In this document: positions 41,868-51,504 of the stretch, piece after piece
Position numbering within the stretch: the first letter of the stretch is position 1
Layout of the letters: each line of letters begins with the position of its first letter
NCBI GenBank assembly: GCA_963663615.1
Contig: OY760517.1
Span: 1-64,000 of the forward strand
Direction: 5' to 3'
Length of the DNA stretch: 64,000 bases
From: G963663615 sp963663615
GTDB lineage: Bacteria; Bacteroidota; Ignavibacteria; Ignavibacteriales; Melioribacteraceae
Notes under the pieces: model-generated
Told to the model about the DNA's origin: nothing
Seen by the model: only the letters and a program-made list of their open reading frames with translations
Database searches by the model: none
Made by a program: the position numbers and the translations under genes

Positions 41868-42863
41868 ATGCAAAAAAGAAAATTAGGTAAAAGTGGTCTC
41901 GAAGTTTCTGCATTGGGACTCGGTTGCATGGGTATGAGTTTTGGTTACGGTCCGGCTAAGAATAGTAGTGAAATGATTGCCCTAATGAGGAATGCGGTAG
42001 AACTGGGTGTAACTTTTTTCGATACAGCCGAAGTTTACGGTCCGTTTATAAATGAAGAACTTGTTGGCAAAGCATTAAAACCAATGAGAAATAAAGTTGT
42101 AATAGCTACAAAATTTGGTTTTAAGCTGGATCCGAATGGTAAGGAAAGATGGACCGGACTTGATAGCAGACCCGAACATATCCGTGAAGTATGCGAGGCA
42201 TCACTAAAACGCCTGGATATTGAAACTATAGATTTATTTTATCAGCACAGGGTTGACCCTGATGTACCGATTGAAGATGTTGCCGGTACAATAAAAGACC
42301 TGATTAAGGAAGGCAAGGTTAAACATTTCGGGCTATCGGAAGCTGGTGCCGATGTTATAAGAAGAGCAAATGCAGTACAGCAGGTAACAGCCTTGCAAAG
42401 CGAATACTCGTTATGGAGACGTGATCCTGAAGAAGAGATATTTGGTGTGCTTGAAGAATTGGGTATCGGGTTTGTTCCTTATAGTCCGCTCGGCAGAGGA
42501 TTCCTAACTGGCAAAATTGACGAAAGCACCAAGTTTTCGGAAAACGACTTTCGTAATGTACTACCCCGCTTCAACGAGGAAAACAGAAAGGCTAATCTGG
42601 AAGTAGTAAAAATACTTAAAGGTATTGCAGATAAACATGATGCTACACCTGCACAAATAGCCCTTGCATGGCTACTTGCCCAAAAACCGTGGATAGTACC
42701 AATTCCGGGTACTACAAAACTTCACCGCCTTGAAGAAAACACTGGTGCAGTTTCTGTGATACTTTCAGATGAAGAAGTAACCAAACTTACCGAAGCAGCA
42801 GAACAGGTTAAAATTATTGGTGAAAGATATCCGGCTGAAATTGAAAAGTATGTAAATCACTAA
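41868..42863 (+). CDS. Aldo/keto reductase
   Basis: The chain has the AKR core: GLGCMGMSFGYG (near residue 17-28), TAEVYGPF (D/Y active-site region) with Tyr in TAEVYG, K in ATKFG, and the H in IDLFYQHR. The C-terminal SPLGRGFL and VPIPGTTKLHRLEEN segments bind NADPH. It reduces carbonyls with NADPH; the exact substrate cannot be read. Its upstream AraC regulator suggests induction by a small compound. AGGAG precedes the ATG. Confidence 0.9.
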   Translation: MQKRKLGKSGLEVSALGLGCMGMSFGYGPAKNSSEMIALMRNAVELGVTFFDTAEVYGPFINEELVGKALKPMRNKVVIATKFGFKLDPNGKERWTGLDSRPEHIREVCEASLKRLDIETIDLFYQHRVDPDVPIEDVAGTIKDLIKEGKVKHFGLSEAGADVIRRANAVQQVTALQSEYSLWRRDPEEEIFGVLEELGIGFVPYSPLGRGFLTGKIDESTKFSENDFRNVLPRFNEENRKANLEVVKILKGIADKHDATPAQIALAWLLAQKPWIVPIPGTTKLHRLEENTGAVSVILSDEEVTKLTEAAEQVKIIGERYPAEIEKYVNH

Positions 42864-42908
42864 TAGCAAATTTTGTGAGTTGAAATAAGTAGGTGCCAAA
42901 TATTTACC

Positions 42909-42948
42909 AAACCTCCCCTGTGGTAGTATTAAGCATGGGAGGTTTTAT
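42909..42948 (+). terminator. Terminator between the aldo/keto reductase and the patatin gene
   Basis: AAACCTCCC (42909-42917) pairs with GGGAGGTTT (42937-42945) with a 19-base loop and a short T-rich tail. It can serve both converging genes. Confidence 0.7.
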
Positions 42949-42981
42949 TATATGTGCAAATTCCAAGGCTGGAAATGTGGG

Positions 42982-45732
42982 CTAATATTCATACCCAATT
43001 GTAAAGTAGAAAAAGAGGGGACCCCATGAAAAAGTGCTTTCAGGCAAGTTACGTTTAATAAGGAAACTTCGTCCAAATGAAAACTCAGCCGGTCCAATCG
43101 GAGTATTAAAAGCAAATGCCCCACCAAGTCCATGGCGTAAATCTTTCCAGCGAATTGCTTCACGGTTAGACCAAACCGACCCAACATCATACCGGAACTT
43201 GAAATAGGCATCAAACAGAAATTTAAGGTTAATGAAGTAACGATACTCCATTGATGCAACCATTATTTGTCTGCCTCTGAATTCATTGCTTCTTAAGCCG
43301 TAAAACATATTTTGCCCACCAAGCGAAAATTGCTGACTAAAAGGAAGAGTTGCATCGGCAAAACCAAAAATAAGACGAGGGCGGAAATTATGCGATCCAT
43401 TCATTTGGAAATAGTTAACATAGTCAAAATAAAACTTGGCATAAGCAAACTCACCTCCAAGTAACTCCTGAGCAGTTTCGTAGTACGTATTTACCCAGAA
43501 ACCGCTATTAGGGAAAGGATAGTCATCCCTTGAATCAATAGCCAGAGTAACACGACCCGCAACAAGATTCTTACGGTAAATATCACCCGAATAGTTAAAA
43601 TTGTTTTTAATCTGATCAACCTGATATTTCCCCTCGGCAAATATTTTACCAAATTTGCCTACCTGTGTACCAAGAGACATTGCACCACCATAGTGCATTT
43701 GCCAGTATTCACCGCTTTTATCTCTTTGAAATCTTGAATCGGTATCAAGTTCAACATCCTTGTAGGTACTAATTTCATTACGTTTATAGAATAGCTGCAC
43801 CCTGTATGTAAAATAGGTATTAAAAATGCGATTAGCCTTATGTTCAACCATATATTGCCTGTTTCGGCTGCCCAGTGTAAAAGCTGCACCAAGCTCAGTA
43901 GCTGAACCTAAAAAGTTTTCTTCACGAGCATCAAGCCAAAGCTGTGTAAAGTTTTCGTTATCAACACGCAGCCCCAAACGAATAAGACTCGATACCTTCT
44001 CGTCAACGTCAATATCAAGTATTTTCCTATTGTCAATTTCCTCAATATTTAGCTCAATATTGGAAAACAAATCACTGCTTCTTAGGTTTGAAAGTCCGGT
44101 ACCAATTTTATCATGACTAACAAAATCATGTCTTCTAATAGGTATATCACGAAGAATAACTCCAGTGTCGGTTTTTTCGTTACCCATAATACTAATACCA
44201 TCAAGTTTGGACTCAACTATTTCCAGCTCAATAACTCCACTTTTTGTATCAATACTCATAATATTAGGTTGTACACATGCATAACCTTTATTACGATAAA
44301 GTTTTAGTACTTCAAGAAGTGATTTATAAAGTTTTTCGGGATTGTATGGTTTGTTTACAAGGGGTTTAAGTCTGTTTTCAATATCTTCACCATTAACAAG
44401 TGTTGCACCATTTACTAATATTTTGCTAACGGTAAAATTCTTGGTAGTTTGTATTGTTAAACTTGATTTCATCCCATGCGACTTAATTTCTGCTGAAACA
44501 TCGCTATACTTGCCAGTACTATAAATTTTATAAAGAAGAAAATAAATCTGACTGGTAGTTATTCTTTCTTTATCCCATATTTGTAAATCAATAATACCGG
44601 GAACATCTTTATCGGCACAAATAAAATCTACATTAAAGTATTCCTCATCGGGTTTGGCAAGTTTTTTAACAAATGCTTCCCTGAACTTTTCATTTAAAAT
44701 TTGTGAAGAGTTTTTGCCAAAATTTACACCGGTTGCAATAATATCATCAATTTTATCAAAGTCAGTATTAGTTATATTGGAAAGGTCGGGTTTAAGCACA
44801 ACATCGGCATTGGTTAACTCCTGATTACTTAATTTAATCATGGGAATACTTACCATTTGGTCTGCAACATTCCAGGGCATCTTAAGAGCATTCTTGTCAT
44901 GCAAGGGTGAAGTTGTATCAAAAACGAGGAGCAAATCACTCTTCATTTTTTTTGCTGCACTAATAGGCAAATTAGCTACAAGTCCGCCATCAACAAGCAT
45001 TGTAGTATCGTATTTAACAGGAGCAAGCAAAAAGGATACACTCGAACTGGCACGTAAGGCATGTCCCAAACTCCCTTTTTCGAGTACAACTTCATTCCCC
45101 GATACCAAATCTGTACAGACAGCACGAAAATTGTAACGAAGGTCGTCAAAACTTTTTGTTACCTTTACCGGTGCCTTAAGAGTTAACATTGTAAGAAAGT
45201 TGGAAACTCTTAAACCTGAGTTAAGCGATGTTGGCAAAACAAGATTTAATCCATCAAGACGTAATGTAATAAATGCCTTATCGAGAGTTGTTTTCTGGTC
45301 AAAAAACAATTCGGTACGCTCAACCTCACCACCAAGAATCAGCTCATTCCAGTCTGTTGAAGCAGCAATTGAATCAAGCTCCTGAATGGTATAGCCTAAA
45401 GCAAGTAAACCGCCCACAATGCTACCCATGCTGGTTCCGACAATATTATTAACATGAATACCGTTTTCAACCAGAGCCTTAAATAAACCAATTTGAGCAA
45501 GTCCCCTTGCACCACCGCCACTCATTGCAAGAGTTACGTCCGGTTCATATTTAACACGGGCATAAGTAATACCAAAAGGGAGGGTATCCTGAACAAACTC
45601 CAGGGTAAACTTCTCCGAATTACTACGTTTAGTCTGCTCTTCGGATTGCATAAAAATACAAACGGGTACATCAGGAAAAATGTACCCGTTCGTTAAAATC
45701 AGGAATAATATAATTATAATGCTTTTACGCAT
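42982..45732 (-). CDS. Patatin-like phospholipase with POTRA and BamA-type barrel (PlpD-like)
   Basis: The N-terminal patatin domain has the oxyanion GGGARG (residues 72-77), the nucleophile in GTSMG (Ser101), and the Asp of DGG (D248). It is followed by POTRA-like repeats (about 430-590) and a C-terminal Omp85 barrel (about 600-916) with FYFTIGYEY at the end. This is the type Vd plan, in which the barrel moves the lipase to the surface. A signal peptide is present (residues 1-20). The protein of 916 residues is somewhat longer than P. aeruginosa PlpD. It may act in membrane remodelling or virulence-like contact; the substrate is inferred to be phospholipids. Confidence 0.85.
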   Translation of the reverse strand: MRKSIIIILFLILTNGYIFPDVPVCIFMQSEEQTKRSNSEKFTLEFVQDTLPFGITYARVKYEPDVTLAMSGGGARGLAQIGLFKALVENGIHVNNIVGTSMGSIVGGLLALGYTIQELDSIAASTDWNELILGGEVERTELFFDQKTTLDKAFITLRLDGLNLVLPTSLNSGLRVSNFLTMLTLKAPVKVTKSFDDLRYNFRAVCTDLVSGNEVVLEKGSLGHALRASSSVSFLLAPVKYDTTMLVDGGLVANLPISAAKKMKSDLLLVFDTTSPLHDKNALKMPWNVADQMVSIPMIKLSNQELTNADVVLKPDLSNITNTDFDKIDDIIATGVNFGKNSSQILNEKFREAFVKKLAKPDEEYFNVDFICADKDVPGIIDLQIWDKERITTSQIYFLLYKIYSTGKYSDVSAEIKSHGMKSSLTIQTTKNFTVSKILVNGATLVNGEDIENRLKPLVNKPYNPEKLYKSLLEVLKLYRNKGYACVQPNIMSIDTKSGVIELEIVESKLDGISIMGNEKTDTGVILRDIPIRRHDFVSHDKIGTGLSNLRSSDLFSNIELNIEEIDNRKILDIDVDEKVSSLIRLGLRVDNENFTQLWLDAREENFLGSATELGAAFTLGSRNRQYMVEHKANRIFNTYFTYRVQLFYKRNEISTYKDVELDTDSRFQRDKSGEYWQMHYGGAMSLGTQVGKFGKIFAEGKYQVDQIKNNFNYSGDIYRKNLVAGRVTLAIDSRDDYPFPNSGFWVNTYYETAQELLGGEFAYAKFYFDYVNYFQMNGSHNFRPRLIFGFADATLPFSQQFSLGGQNMFYGLRSNEFRGRQIMVASMEYRYFINLKFLFDAYFKFRYDVGSVWSNREAIRWKDLRHGLGGAFAFNTPIGPAEFSFGRSFLIKRNLPESTFSWGPLFFYFTIGYEY

Positions 45733-45749
45733 AAATATATATCAAGAAA

Positions 45750-47618
45750 TTATCTTCTTTTTTTATTCTGCTGTTTCTGCTGTACTTTTCTTGTTTCCTC
45801 AGCCTGTTGCATAAGTTTCGAGAAAAATCCGGGCTTTTGATCTTTCGGATCGAGCGGCACAAGTTCAGCACCATCTTTACTTTTGTTTATCATCCACTGC
45901 TGAATAATTGTAAGCAGGTTGAACATTAGATAGTAAAGGTTTACACCTGAAGGGAATGACATAAACAGTACTGTAAGCATAACCGGCATAATATAAACAA
46001 GTGCTTTCTGACTTGGATCTTTTGCAGTCATACTTTGCTGAATAAACATTACTACACCAAGAGTAATAGCCAAACCACTAATAGCAGAAACGCCAAAAAT
46101 TGGTAACCTGAAAGGAAGCTCGGCAATTACATCCGGAGCAGCGAGGTTATCGATCCAAAGTACAAATGGCTGGTTACGAAGATCAATTGCAACATTAAAC
46201 AAGTAGAACAATGCAATCAAAATAGGCATCTGGGCAAACATAGGCAAACAGCCACCCATTGGGTTAATACCATAAACCTTGTACAGCTTCATTGTTTCTT
46301 GCTGTTGCTTCTGTGGATCATCTTTGAACTTCTCTTTAATTTCCTTCATTTTTGGCTGAAGTAGCTGCATTTTCTTCATTGATTTGTAACTCTGCTTTGT
46401 AAGTGGGTAAAGCAGCATTTTTACAAGAAATGCAACCAGTAGAATTACTACACCATAGTTAGGTATAAATGAGTGAAGGAATTTGAAAAGTGGTAATAAA
46501 ACATATTCCGAAATTGGACGAATAATAAAGCTTAGTCCCATAAAGCTTCCGAAATCATAAATAGCTTCGTAGCTTTTATCGTAGGCAGCAAGCACTTCGT
46601 AATCAACCGGACCAATAAAAAGCGAAAACTCGGTATTCTGTTTTTTCATTCCGGTAAACGGAACAGAATATGTGAGCGAGTAATATTCTCTATCACCAAC
46701 TACATTATCCTTGGTTTTTGTACCAACAATGTAAGAGTGCCATTCGGAATTAGGATTATCCGGTGAAAGCAATACTGCAAAGTATTTACTTTTTACACTC
46801 ATCCAGTCAACTATACCGCCAACATCCTTCTTTTCTTTTTCATCAACATCACTTGCATTAACTTTAAGATGTTCTTCACCGGCATACAAACTTGCATTTG
46901 AATAGTTGGCTTCATCTACCGAATTTTTTTCAACGAAATTTATTCCGTGTTCCCATGAAACATCATAGCTTGAACCTGCAACAATATTCTGCATATTGTT
47001 AAAGCCGAAGTTAACCTTGCTCTGGTAATTATCGCCTCTAAAGGTATAAGTTTTTGTAATAGAACTATTTTCACCAAAACTTACGCTGAATGTAATAGAT
47101 AGTGAATCCTCGCCTGTTAGCTTGTAGCTGTACCCGGATTTATCAACATTAAAATTTAATGCTGATGTTTCAATTTTTTCACCTTTCTTGGTAATAAAAG
47201 TCTGGTTAAGATCGCCACCTTCAAATCTTGTATTAACAAGCTGCACCATAGTTTTGTAATAAGGGGCATCTTCACCAAGATCTTTTGAGTACCATGTTTT
47301 GTACTTTTTAATAAAGTAACGTTTAACCTTGGCACCCTTGGTAGTTAACTCAAGTTTAACAAGATCATTTTCAATATTTATAATTCGTTCCGGTGCACTA
47401 ACAACACTGGAATCAAGAATAGTCGGAACAGTTACCTTAGGTGTTTCGGTTTGCTCAACATGTTTCGGTTCAGCAGGAACAGGCTGTTTCTGAGTATCTA
47501 CAAGAGTTGAATCTGCCTGATTAGGTGTTTGGGGTTGCGGTTCGGGTGAGTTAATATAAAGCCAGACTACAAAAATTAGCCCGATGAGTACCATTGCGAG
47601 CGTCTGTTGTTTTTCCAT
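45750..47618 (-). CDS. yidC: Membrane protein insertase YidC
   Basis: The 622-residue chain has an N-terminal membrane anchor, a large periplasmic beta-sandwich (about 60-350) and the conserved C-terminal hydrophobic domain with PLTKQSYKSMKKMQLLQPKM and ..CLPMFAQMPILIALF. The C-terminal tail is Lys/Arg-rich (KQQNKKRR), which fits ribosome contact. It inserts inner membrane proteins with or without Sec. It lies 82 bp downstream of rnpA, with no yidD in between. The next gene downstream (patatin) starts 17 bp past its stop. Confidence 0.95.
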   Translation of the reverse strand: MEKQQTLAMVLIGLIFVVWLYINSPEPQPQTPNQADSTLVDTQKQPVPAEPKHVEQTETPKVTVPTILDSSVVSAPERIINIENDLVKLELTTKGAKVKRYFIKKYKTWYSKDLGEDAPYYKTMVQLVNTRFEGGDLNQTFITKKGEKIETSALNFNVDKSGYSYKLTGEDSLSITFSVSFGENSSITKTYTFRGDNYQSKVNFGFNNMQNIVAGSSYDVSWEHGINFVEKNSVDEANYSNASLYAGEEHLKVNASDVDEKEKKDVGGIVDWMSVKSKYFAVLLSPDNPNSEWHSYIVGTKTKDNVVGDREYYSLTYSVPFTGMKKQNTEFSLFIGPVDYEVLAAYDKSYEAIYDFGSFMGLSFIIRPISEYVLLPLFKFLHSFIPNYGVVILLVAFLVKMLLYPLTKQSYKSMKKMQLLQPKMKEIKEKFKDDPQKQQQETMKLYKVYGINPMGGCLPMFAQMPILIALFYLFNVAIDLRNQPFVLWIDNLAAPDVIAELPFRLPIFGVSAISGLAITLGVVMFIQQSMTAKDPSQKALVYIMPVMLTVLFMSFPSGVNLYYLMFNLLTIIQQWMINKSKDGAELVPLDPKDQKPGFFSKLMQQAEETRKVQQKQQNKKRR

Positions 47619-47700
47619 TTAATTATCCGGTATTATCATTATTAAAACTTTTTTATGATTTCTAACAAACGTGATTGTTCAGGATAGAAGCTTTTATATT

Positions 47701-48114
47701 CTACACGCGAGAGGTTATTTTATTCAGGCAAAATATAACTTCGTCTTTAAACAGTGCCAAGTCGGGATGTTTATTAAACTTTTTATTTATCCTGAAAGCC
47801 ACAAATACTATTAAAACAAGGGCATTTTCTGCAGATGCCCTTTCAACAATTTCTTTCTTGTTTAGCCGATACGATTCACGTAGCAGCCTTTTTACCCTGT
47901 TACGCCACACTGCATTACCGGCTTTACGCGAAACAGCAAAAGCTACTTTAACAGAAGGTTTATTCTGATTTTTCCGGATAAGGTAAATAGCCTTAACCTT
48001 CTTATTAGGTGAGTAAACGGATTTTCCGGCATCATAAGCCAGCTTAAAATCGTTTGCTCTTTTTAACCTTTCATGGCGGGAAAGGCTATTACGTTTAGAA
48101 TCTTGGTTCGTCAC
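47701..48114 (-). CDS. rnpA: Ribonuclease P protein component
   Basis: The chain shows NSLSRHERLKRANDFKLAYD and the signature AVSRKAGNAVWRNRVKRLLR, the classic RnpA RNA-binding motif. The GTG start at 48114 lies inside rpmH (20-nt overlap), and no better start is found downstream. It binds the RNase P RNA to process tRNA 5' ends. The pair with rpmH and the following yidC gives the conserved order rpmH-rnpA-yidC. Confidence 0.9.
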   Translation of the reverse strand: MTNQDSKRNSLSRHERLKRANDFKLAYDAGKSVYSPNKKVKAIYLIRKNQNKPSVKVAFAVSRKAGNAVWRNRVKRLLRESYRLNKKEIVERASAENALVLIVFVAFRINKKFNKHPDLALFKDEVIFCLNKITSRV

Positions 48115-48247
48115 TCACTGTTAGCTTTTTTCTTCCTTTAGCTCTTCTTGCAGCAAGTACTTTTCTTCCATTCTTCGTAGCCATACGTGATCTGAAACCA
48201 TGTTTGTTTCTTCTTTTTCTCTTACTTGGCTGATAAGTTCTTTTCAT
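48095..48247 (-). CDS. rpmH: 50S ribosomal protein L34
   Basis: The frame starts MKRTYQPSKRKRRNKHGFRS and continues RMATKNGRKVLAARRAKGR, an unmistakable L34. It has 50 residues, including a short acidic extension SDEPRF that overlaps the rnpA start in another frame. No AGGAGG-like ribosome-binding site is needed beyond the AAGGACAGG upstream. It is part of the large ribosomal subunit. Confidence 0.95.
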   Translation of the reverse strand: MKRTYQPSKRKRRNKHGFRSRMATKNGRKVLAARRAKGRKKLTVSDEPRF

Positions 48248-48415
48248 TGCTCTATCCTGTCCTTAATATTATAATCACATTATTGCAAAGAGTGCAAATT
48301 TAAACAATAATATAGCAATTATCAAAATTAATTTGATTTTAAACATCTATTAATCGACAAGCTAACTTTATATAGCATATAACTTTATTAATTTTATACA
48401 TTTTATATACGTTAA

Positions 48416-49252
48416 CTATAATTTAGACCCACAATATTTACAATACTGTGCATCAGCATCATGTCCTTCTGCCGAGCATGCCGGACAAACTTCACCACTT
48501 ACATTTTTACCCCTTGCATTCGATAGCTCAACAGTTACTATGCCGGTTGGAACTGCTATAATTGCATATCCCATTATCATTATAAATGATGCCAGTGTTT
48601 GCCCCAGGTTTGTCTGCGGTGAAATATCGCCATAACCAACGGTAGTTAATGTAACTATTGCCCAGTAAATACTTTTAGGAATACTTGTAAATCCGTTTTC
48701 TTCACCTTCGATAAGATACATCATGGCACCCAATATTACTACAAGCGTTGATACTGTAACAAGAAATATTGTTATTTTGCGGCGGCTTGCACGCAATGCA
48801 GCTGCAAGGTTGGATGCTTCACCTATATATTGAACAAACTTTAATACCCTGAATATTCGCAATACACGTAATATTCTTATTACCAAAAGATAATGGTAAC
48901 CAGGTAAAAACAAGCTGATATATGTTGGCATTATTGCAAGAAAATCAATAATTCCATAAAAACTGGTGGCATACCCAAAAGGTTTTGCAACACAAATAAT
49001 TCGCAGAATATATTCTATACTAAACAATACGGTAAAGAACCATTCAAGCGTATAAAACAGCTCACCATACTCAGCACGATATGATGCAACACTATCGAGC
49101 AAAACAACTGCAACACTTAATAGTATCGATATTATTAAAAGAATATCGAACAGCTTGCCAGCCGGAGTATTGGCTTCAAATATAATTTCATGGAGTTGTA
49201 TTTTCCATGAAGCATTCAATTCATTTTTATTTTTGTAGTCTTTGTTTTTCAT
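48416..49252 (-). CDS. Voltage-gated potassium channel with C-terminal zinc ribbon
   Basis: Six membrane segments are visible. S4 has the charge ladder in VIRILRVLRIFRVLKF (about 124-140), and the filter TVGYGD (about 204-209) is that of a K+ channel. After S6 the chain ends in CPACSAEGHDADAQYCKYCG, two CxxC pairs that form a zinc ribbon. The ATG overlaps the TGA of the upstream gene (ATGA, 49249-49252), so this is coupled to it. Conducts K+ across the inner membrane; the zinc ribbon is an unusual cytoplasmic ending and may control gating or assembly. Confidence 0.85.
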   Translation of the reverse strand: MKNKDYKNKNELNASWKIQLHEIIFEANTPAGKLFDILLIISILLSVAVVLLDSVASYRAEYGELFYTLEWFFTVLFSIEYILRIICVAKPFGYATSFYGIIDFLAIMPTYISLFLPGYHYLLVIRILRVLRIFRVLKFVQYIGEASNLAAALRASRRKITIFLVTVSTLVVILGAMMYLIEGEENGFTSIPKSIYWAIVTLTTVGYGDISPQTNLGQTLASFIMIMGYAIIAVPTGIVTVELSNARGKNVSGEVCPACSAEGHDADAQYCKYCGSKL

Positions 49253-50172
49253 ACACAATACTTGTTTAGTATCCTTAATGCACGCAATGTGTTCCAGCGA
49301 CTCGGTTTACCTGCTTCTTCCAGACTAAAATAAACTCTTCCATGATGGTTATTCTGTAATTTCCACATGCCATCACTAGTTCGTTTTTTCAAAACAAGCT
49401 CCAGAGCATTATCCATACGTGCATCATATTTAAGATCAATACTACAAAAATAATCTAATCCACGTAAAATATCATATCTCCACCTTGGTGGAAAGGAAAA
49501 ACGTGTAAATTTTGGGTCAATTATTTCCCCCGTCCTGTCGGATATATAAAGCTTGTGCAATAAAATAAACTCGCAACCACGTTCAATAGCTTTTTTTATC
49601 GGGCTACTTTTGTAAGTATTAAAATTAGTAAAATCTCTCAAACCTTCCAACACCGATATTGTAGTATGCAGGGAGCTATGGGTTGCACCTTCAAACGACT
49701 TACAATTCCAGCCCCCATCTCTCATTTGCTGATCCAATAGCCAGTCAGCAATAGTTTCAAGTCTGGTATCCTCGTATCCAAAATATGAAAGAATGCCAAG
49801 TATCATACCGGTAACACAGGTCTCGGAATGGTTTAGCACCTTAAAATAGTTAATACCGCCATCAGTATAAAATCCCTTGTCCAGCAAAATTTTACATGCC
49901 TTACTTAATTGTGAGTTGCCTCCGGGCAAGCCAAACCTTTTTAGCAAAAGCATTGTATATGTGGTAGAAATCCATTTGGGTGAGTATAATGCACCGCTCC
50001 ATTTACCATCTGCATCCTGTAACTCAAGTAATTTTGCACCCCAGCCGGCAGTAATTGTTTTTGCCCTTTCAGCTTCATAAACCTCGGGTGATTTACCTTG
50101 CAAATCCCTCATGCTCTGCCACCTGATAGCAGGATCGCCTTGTGTTAACCAGTTGATTACTTTAGAATCCAT
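49249..50172 (-). CDS. Alpha/alpha-toroid (squalene cyclase/prenyltransferase-like) protein
   Basis: The chain of 307 residues has repeated QxDGxW-type segments: LQDADGKWSGALY, DGGINYF, QMRDGGWNC and KRTSDGMWKL. These QW-like repeats are typical of the alpha/alpha toroid fold in terpene cyclases and prenyltransferase beta subunits. A DxDD cyclase motif is not visible, so I would not call it a terpene cyclase. Start ATG at 50172, since the frame upstream begins only at TTG. It overlaps the K+ channel gene by 4 nt. The function is unknown, with a possible substrate-binding role. Confidence 0.6.
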   Translation of the reverse strand: MDSKVINWLTQGDPAIRWQSMRDLQGKSPEVYEAERAKTITAGWGAKLLELQDADGKWSGALYSPKWISTTYTMLLLKRFGLPGGNSQLSKACKILLDKGFYTDGGINYFKVLNHSETCVTGMILGILSYFGYEDTRLETIADWLLDQQMRDGGWNCKSFEGATHSSLHTTISVLEGLRDFTNFNTYKSSPIKKAIERGCEFILLHKLYISDRTGEIIDPKFTRFSFPPRWRYDILRGLDYFCSIDLKYDARMDNALELVLKKRTSDGMWKLQNNHHGRVYFSLEEAGKPSRWNTLRALRILNKYCV

Positions 50173-50349
50173 ACATGTAACGAGTTTTATTACCAAACAC
50201 AATGTTCATAATACAAAAAAGTAGAATTACTTAATACAACAGAGTGCGAATTTTGAGAGTGACGTTTGTTTGGTAAAGCGGATTTTTGATTTTCTGGAAG
50301 ATATGTTAAGGGTAATTTGCGAATTACCCCTACAAGAATTTGGTTTAAT

Positions 50350-51174
50350 TTACACTACCACAAATTTAAGGTAGGCATATACCACCGGTGCACTAAAAAA
50401 TATTGAATCGAAACGATCCAGCACACCACCATGCCCCGGAATAATTCCTGATGAGTCTTTTAGCTGGGCATTTCGTTTAAGCAAACTTTCAACAAAATCG
50501 CCAAACTGTCCTACAACGGCAATTATTGCTGCCATAATAACTGCATGGTAAAGCGAAATAAAATCGAGATAAATTTGATGCATTGCTACCATGCCAACAA
50601 GTGCCAGAAGAGTACCGCCAATTGCACCTTCCCAACTTTTCTTAGGACTAACACGCGGCATAAGCTTATGTTTACCAAAAGCACTACCAATAAAATAAGC
50701 CCCGGAATCGCATACCCATACAGTAACAAATATTGAAAGCACAATTAAACCGGCTTCATTATACAACAGTTCGTCTGGTTGGAAAACTTCACGAATTTTA
50801 ATCAAGCTGCCAGCAAACATACCGAGGTATATTACACCAAAAAAAGTAGCCCCAACATTCAAAAGTGGTGTTCCTTTGGAACGGTATAGCTCAAAAGTTA
50901 GTAGCACAACAGCTGATAAACTTAATATAGTGCTATCAGTAGTAAAATTAAGATAATTATTGAGCAGTATCAATAACACCGATATAATACCAATAAATTT
51001 ATCGGTATGTATATCGGCTTTGAATCCAAACCTGGAAAACTCAATAAATCCTGCCACAGATAATACTGCAACAAAAGCAAGAAATGAATAGCCGCCAAAA
51101 TGCACCACTCCAATGATAATTGGAATGAAGATTAACGAAACAACGATTCTGGCAGCCAAATTAGAAAATTTCAT
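50350..51174 (-). CDS. cdsA: Phosphatidate cytidylyltransferase
   Basis: The C-terminal segment SPKKSWEGAIGG, then QFGDFVESLLKRNAQLKDSSGIIPGHGGVLDRFDSI, is the CDP-diglyceride synthase signature with the active Asp pair. It is a membrane protein of 274 residues with several hydrophobic segments. It makes CDP-diacylglycerol from phosphatidate and CTP for phospholipid synthesis. It is 9 bp from the upstream DUF2007-type gene and is likely co-transcribed with it. Confidence 0.95.
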   Translation of the reverse strand: MKFSNLAARIVVSLIFIPIIIGVVHFGGYSFLAFVAVLSVAGFIEFSRFGFKADIHTDKFIGIISVLLILLNNYLNFTTDSTILSLSAVVLLTFELYRSKGTPLLNVGATFFGVIYLGMFAGSLIKIREVFQPDELLYNEAGLIVLSIFVTVWVCDSGAYFIGSAFGKHKLMPRVSPKKSWEGAIGGTLLALVGMVAMHQIYLDFISLYHAVIMAAIIAVVGQFGDFVESLLKRNAQLKDSSGIIPGHGGVLDRFDSIFFSAPVVYAYLKFVVV

Positions 51175-51183
51175 TAAAACCTG

Positions 51184-51504
51184 TTATTTATAAATATCAT
51201 TAAGAATTTCTTTTGCAGCTTCGGCATCTTTCTTTTTAATAAGTACCTTAATTACAGCAAGTCCGCCAACTGCAGGATAACTGCTATCTTTCTGTCCCAG
51301 AATCAAAGTTTCGATATCCGCACCGGAAAGATTAGCTTTAAGCATTTCAGCTTCATACATTTCACTTACTGTTTTAATAATAAACCAGTCTCCATGATGA
51401 ACAAGGTTTCCCTTGAAATCATCAACCGGAATGAGGTTTTCGCCGCAATCGGCACATATAGTATGCCCATCAATATATTCGTACTCACACTTCGGACAGA
51501 TCAT
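51184..51504 (-). CDS. Zinc-ribbon protein with DUF2007-like domain (106 aa)
   Basis: It begins with CPKCEYEYIDGHTICADCG, a four-Cys zinc ribbon. The middle segment with EMLKANLSGADIETLILGQK is the DUF2007 'putative signal transducing' fold. It is followed by the AVIKVLIKKKDAEAAKEIL helix. The family's function is unknown; it is often close to membrane or lipid genes, as here next to cdsA. The ATG overlaps the CPBP protease gene by 20 nt, so expression is coupled. Confidence 0.75.
   Translation of the reverse strand: MICPKCEYEYIDGHTICADCGENLIPVDDFKGNLVHHGDWFIIKTVSEMYEAEMLKANLSGADIETLILGQKDSSYPAVGGLAVIKVLIKKKDAEAAKEILNDIYK

Noticed and set aside
48248..48415. Replication origin next to rpmH
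   Set aside because: The 168-bp AT-rich gap has no clear DnaA boxes, and dnaA is not adjacent.
49249..50172. Terpene cyclase
   Set aside because: QW-like repeats are present but no DxDD or DDxxD cyclase motif was seen.
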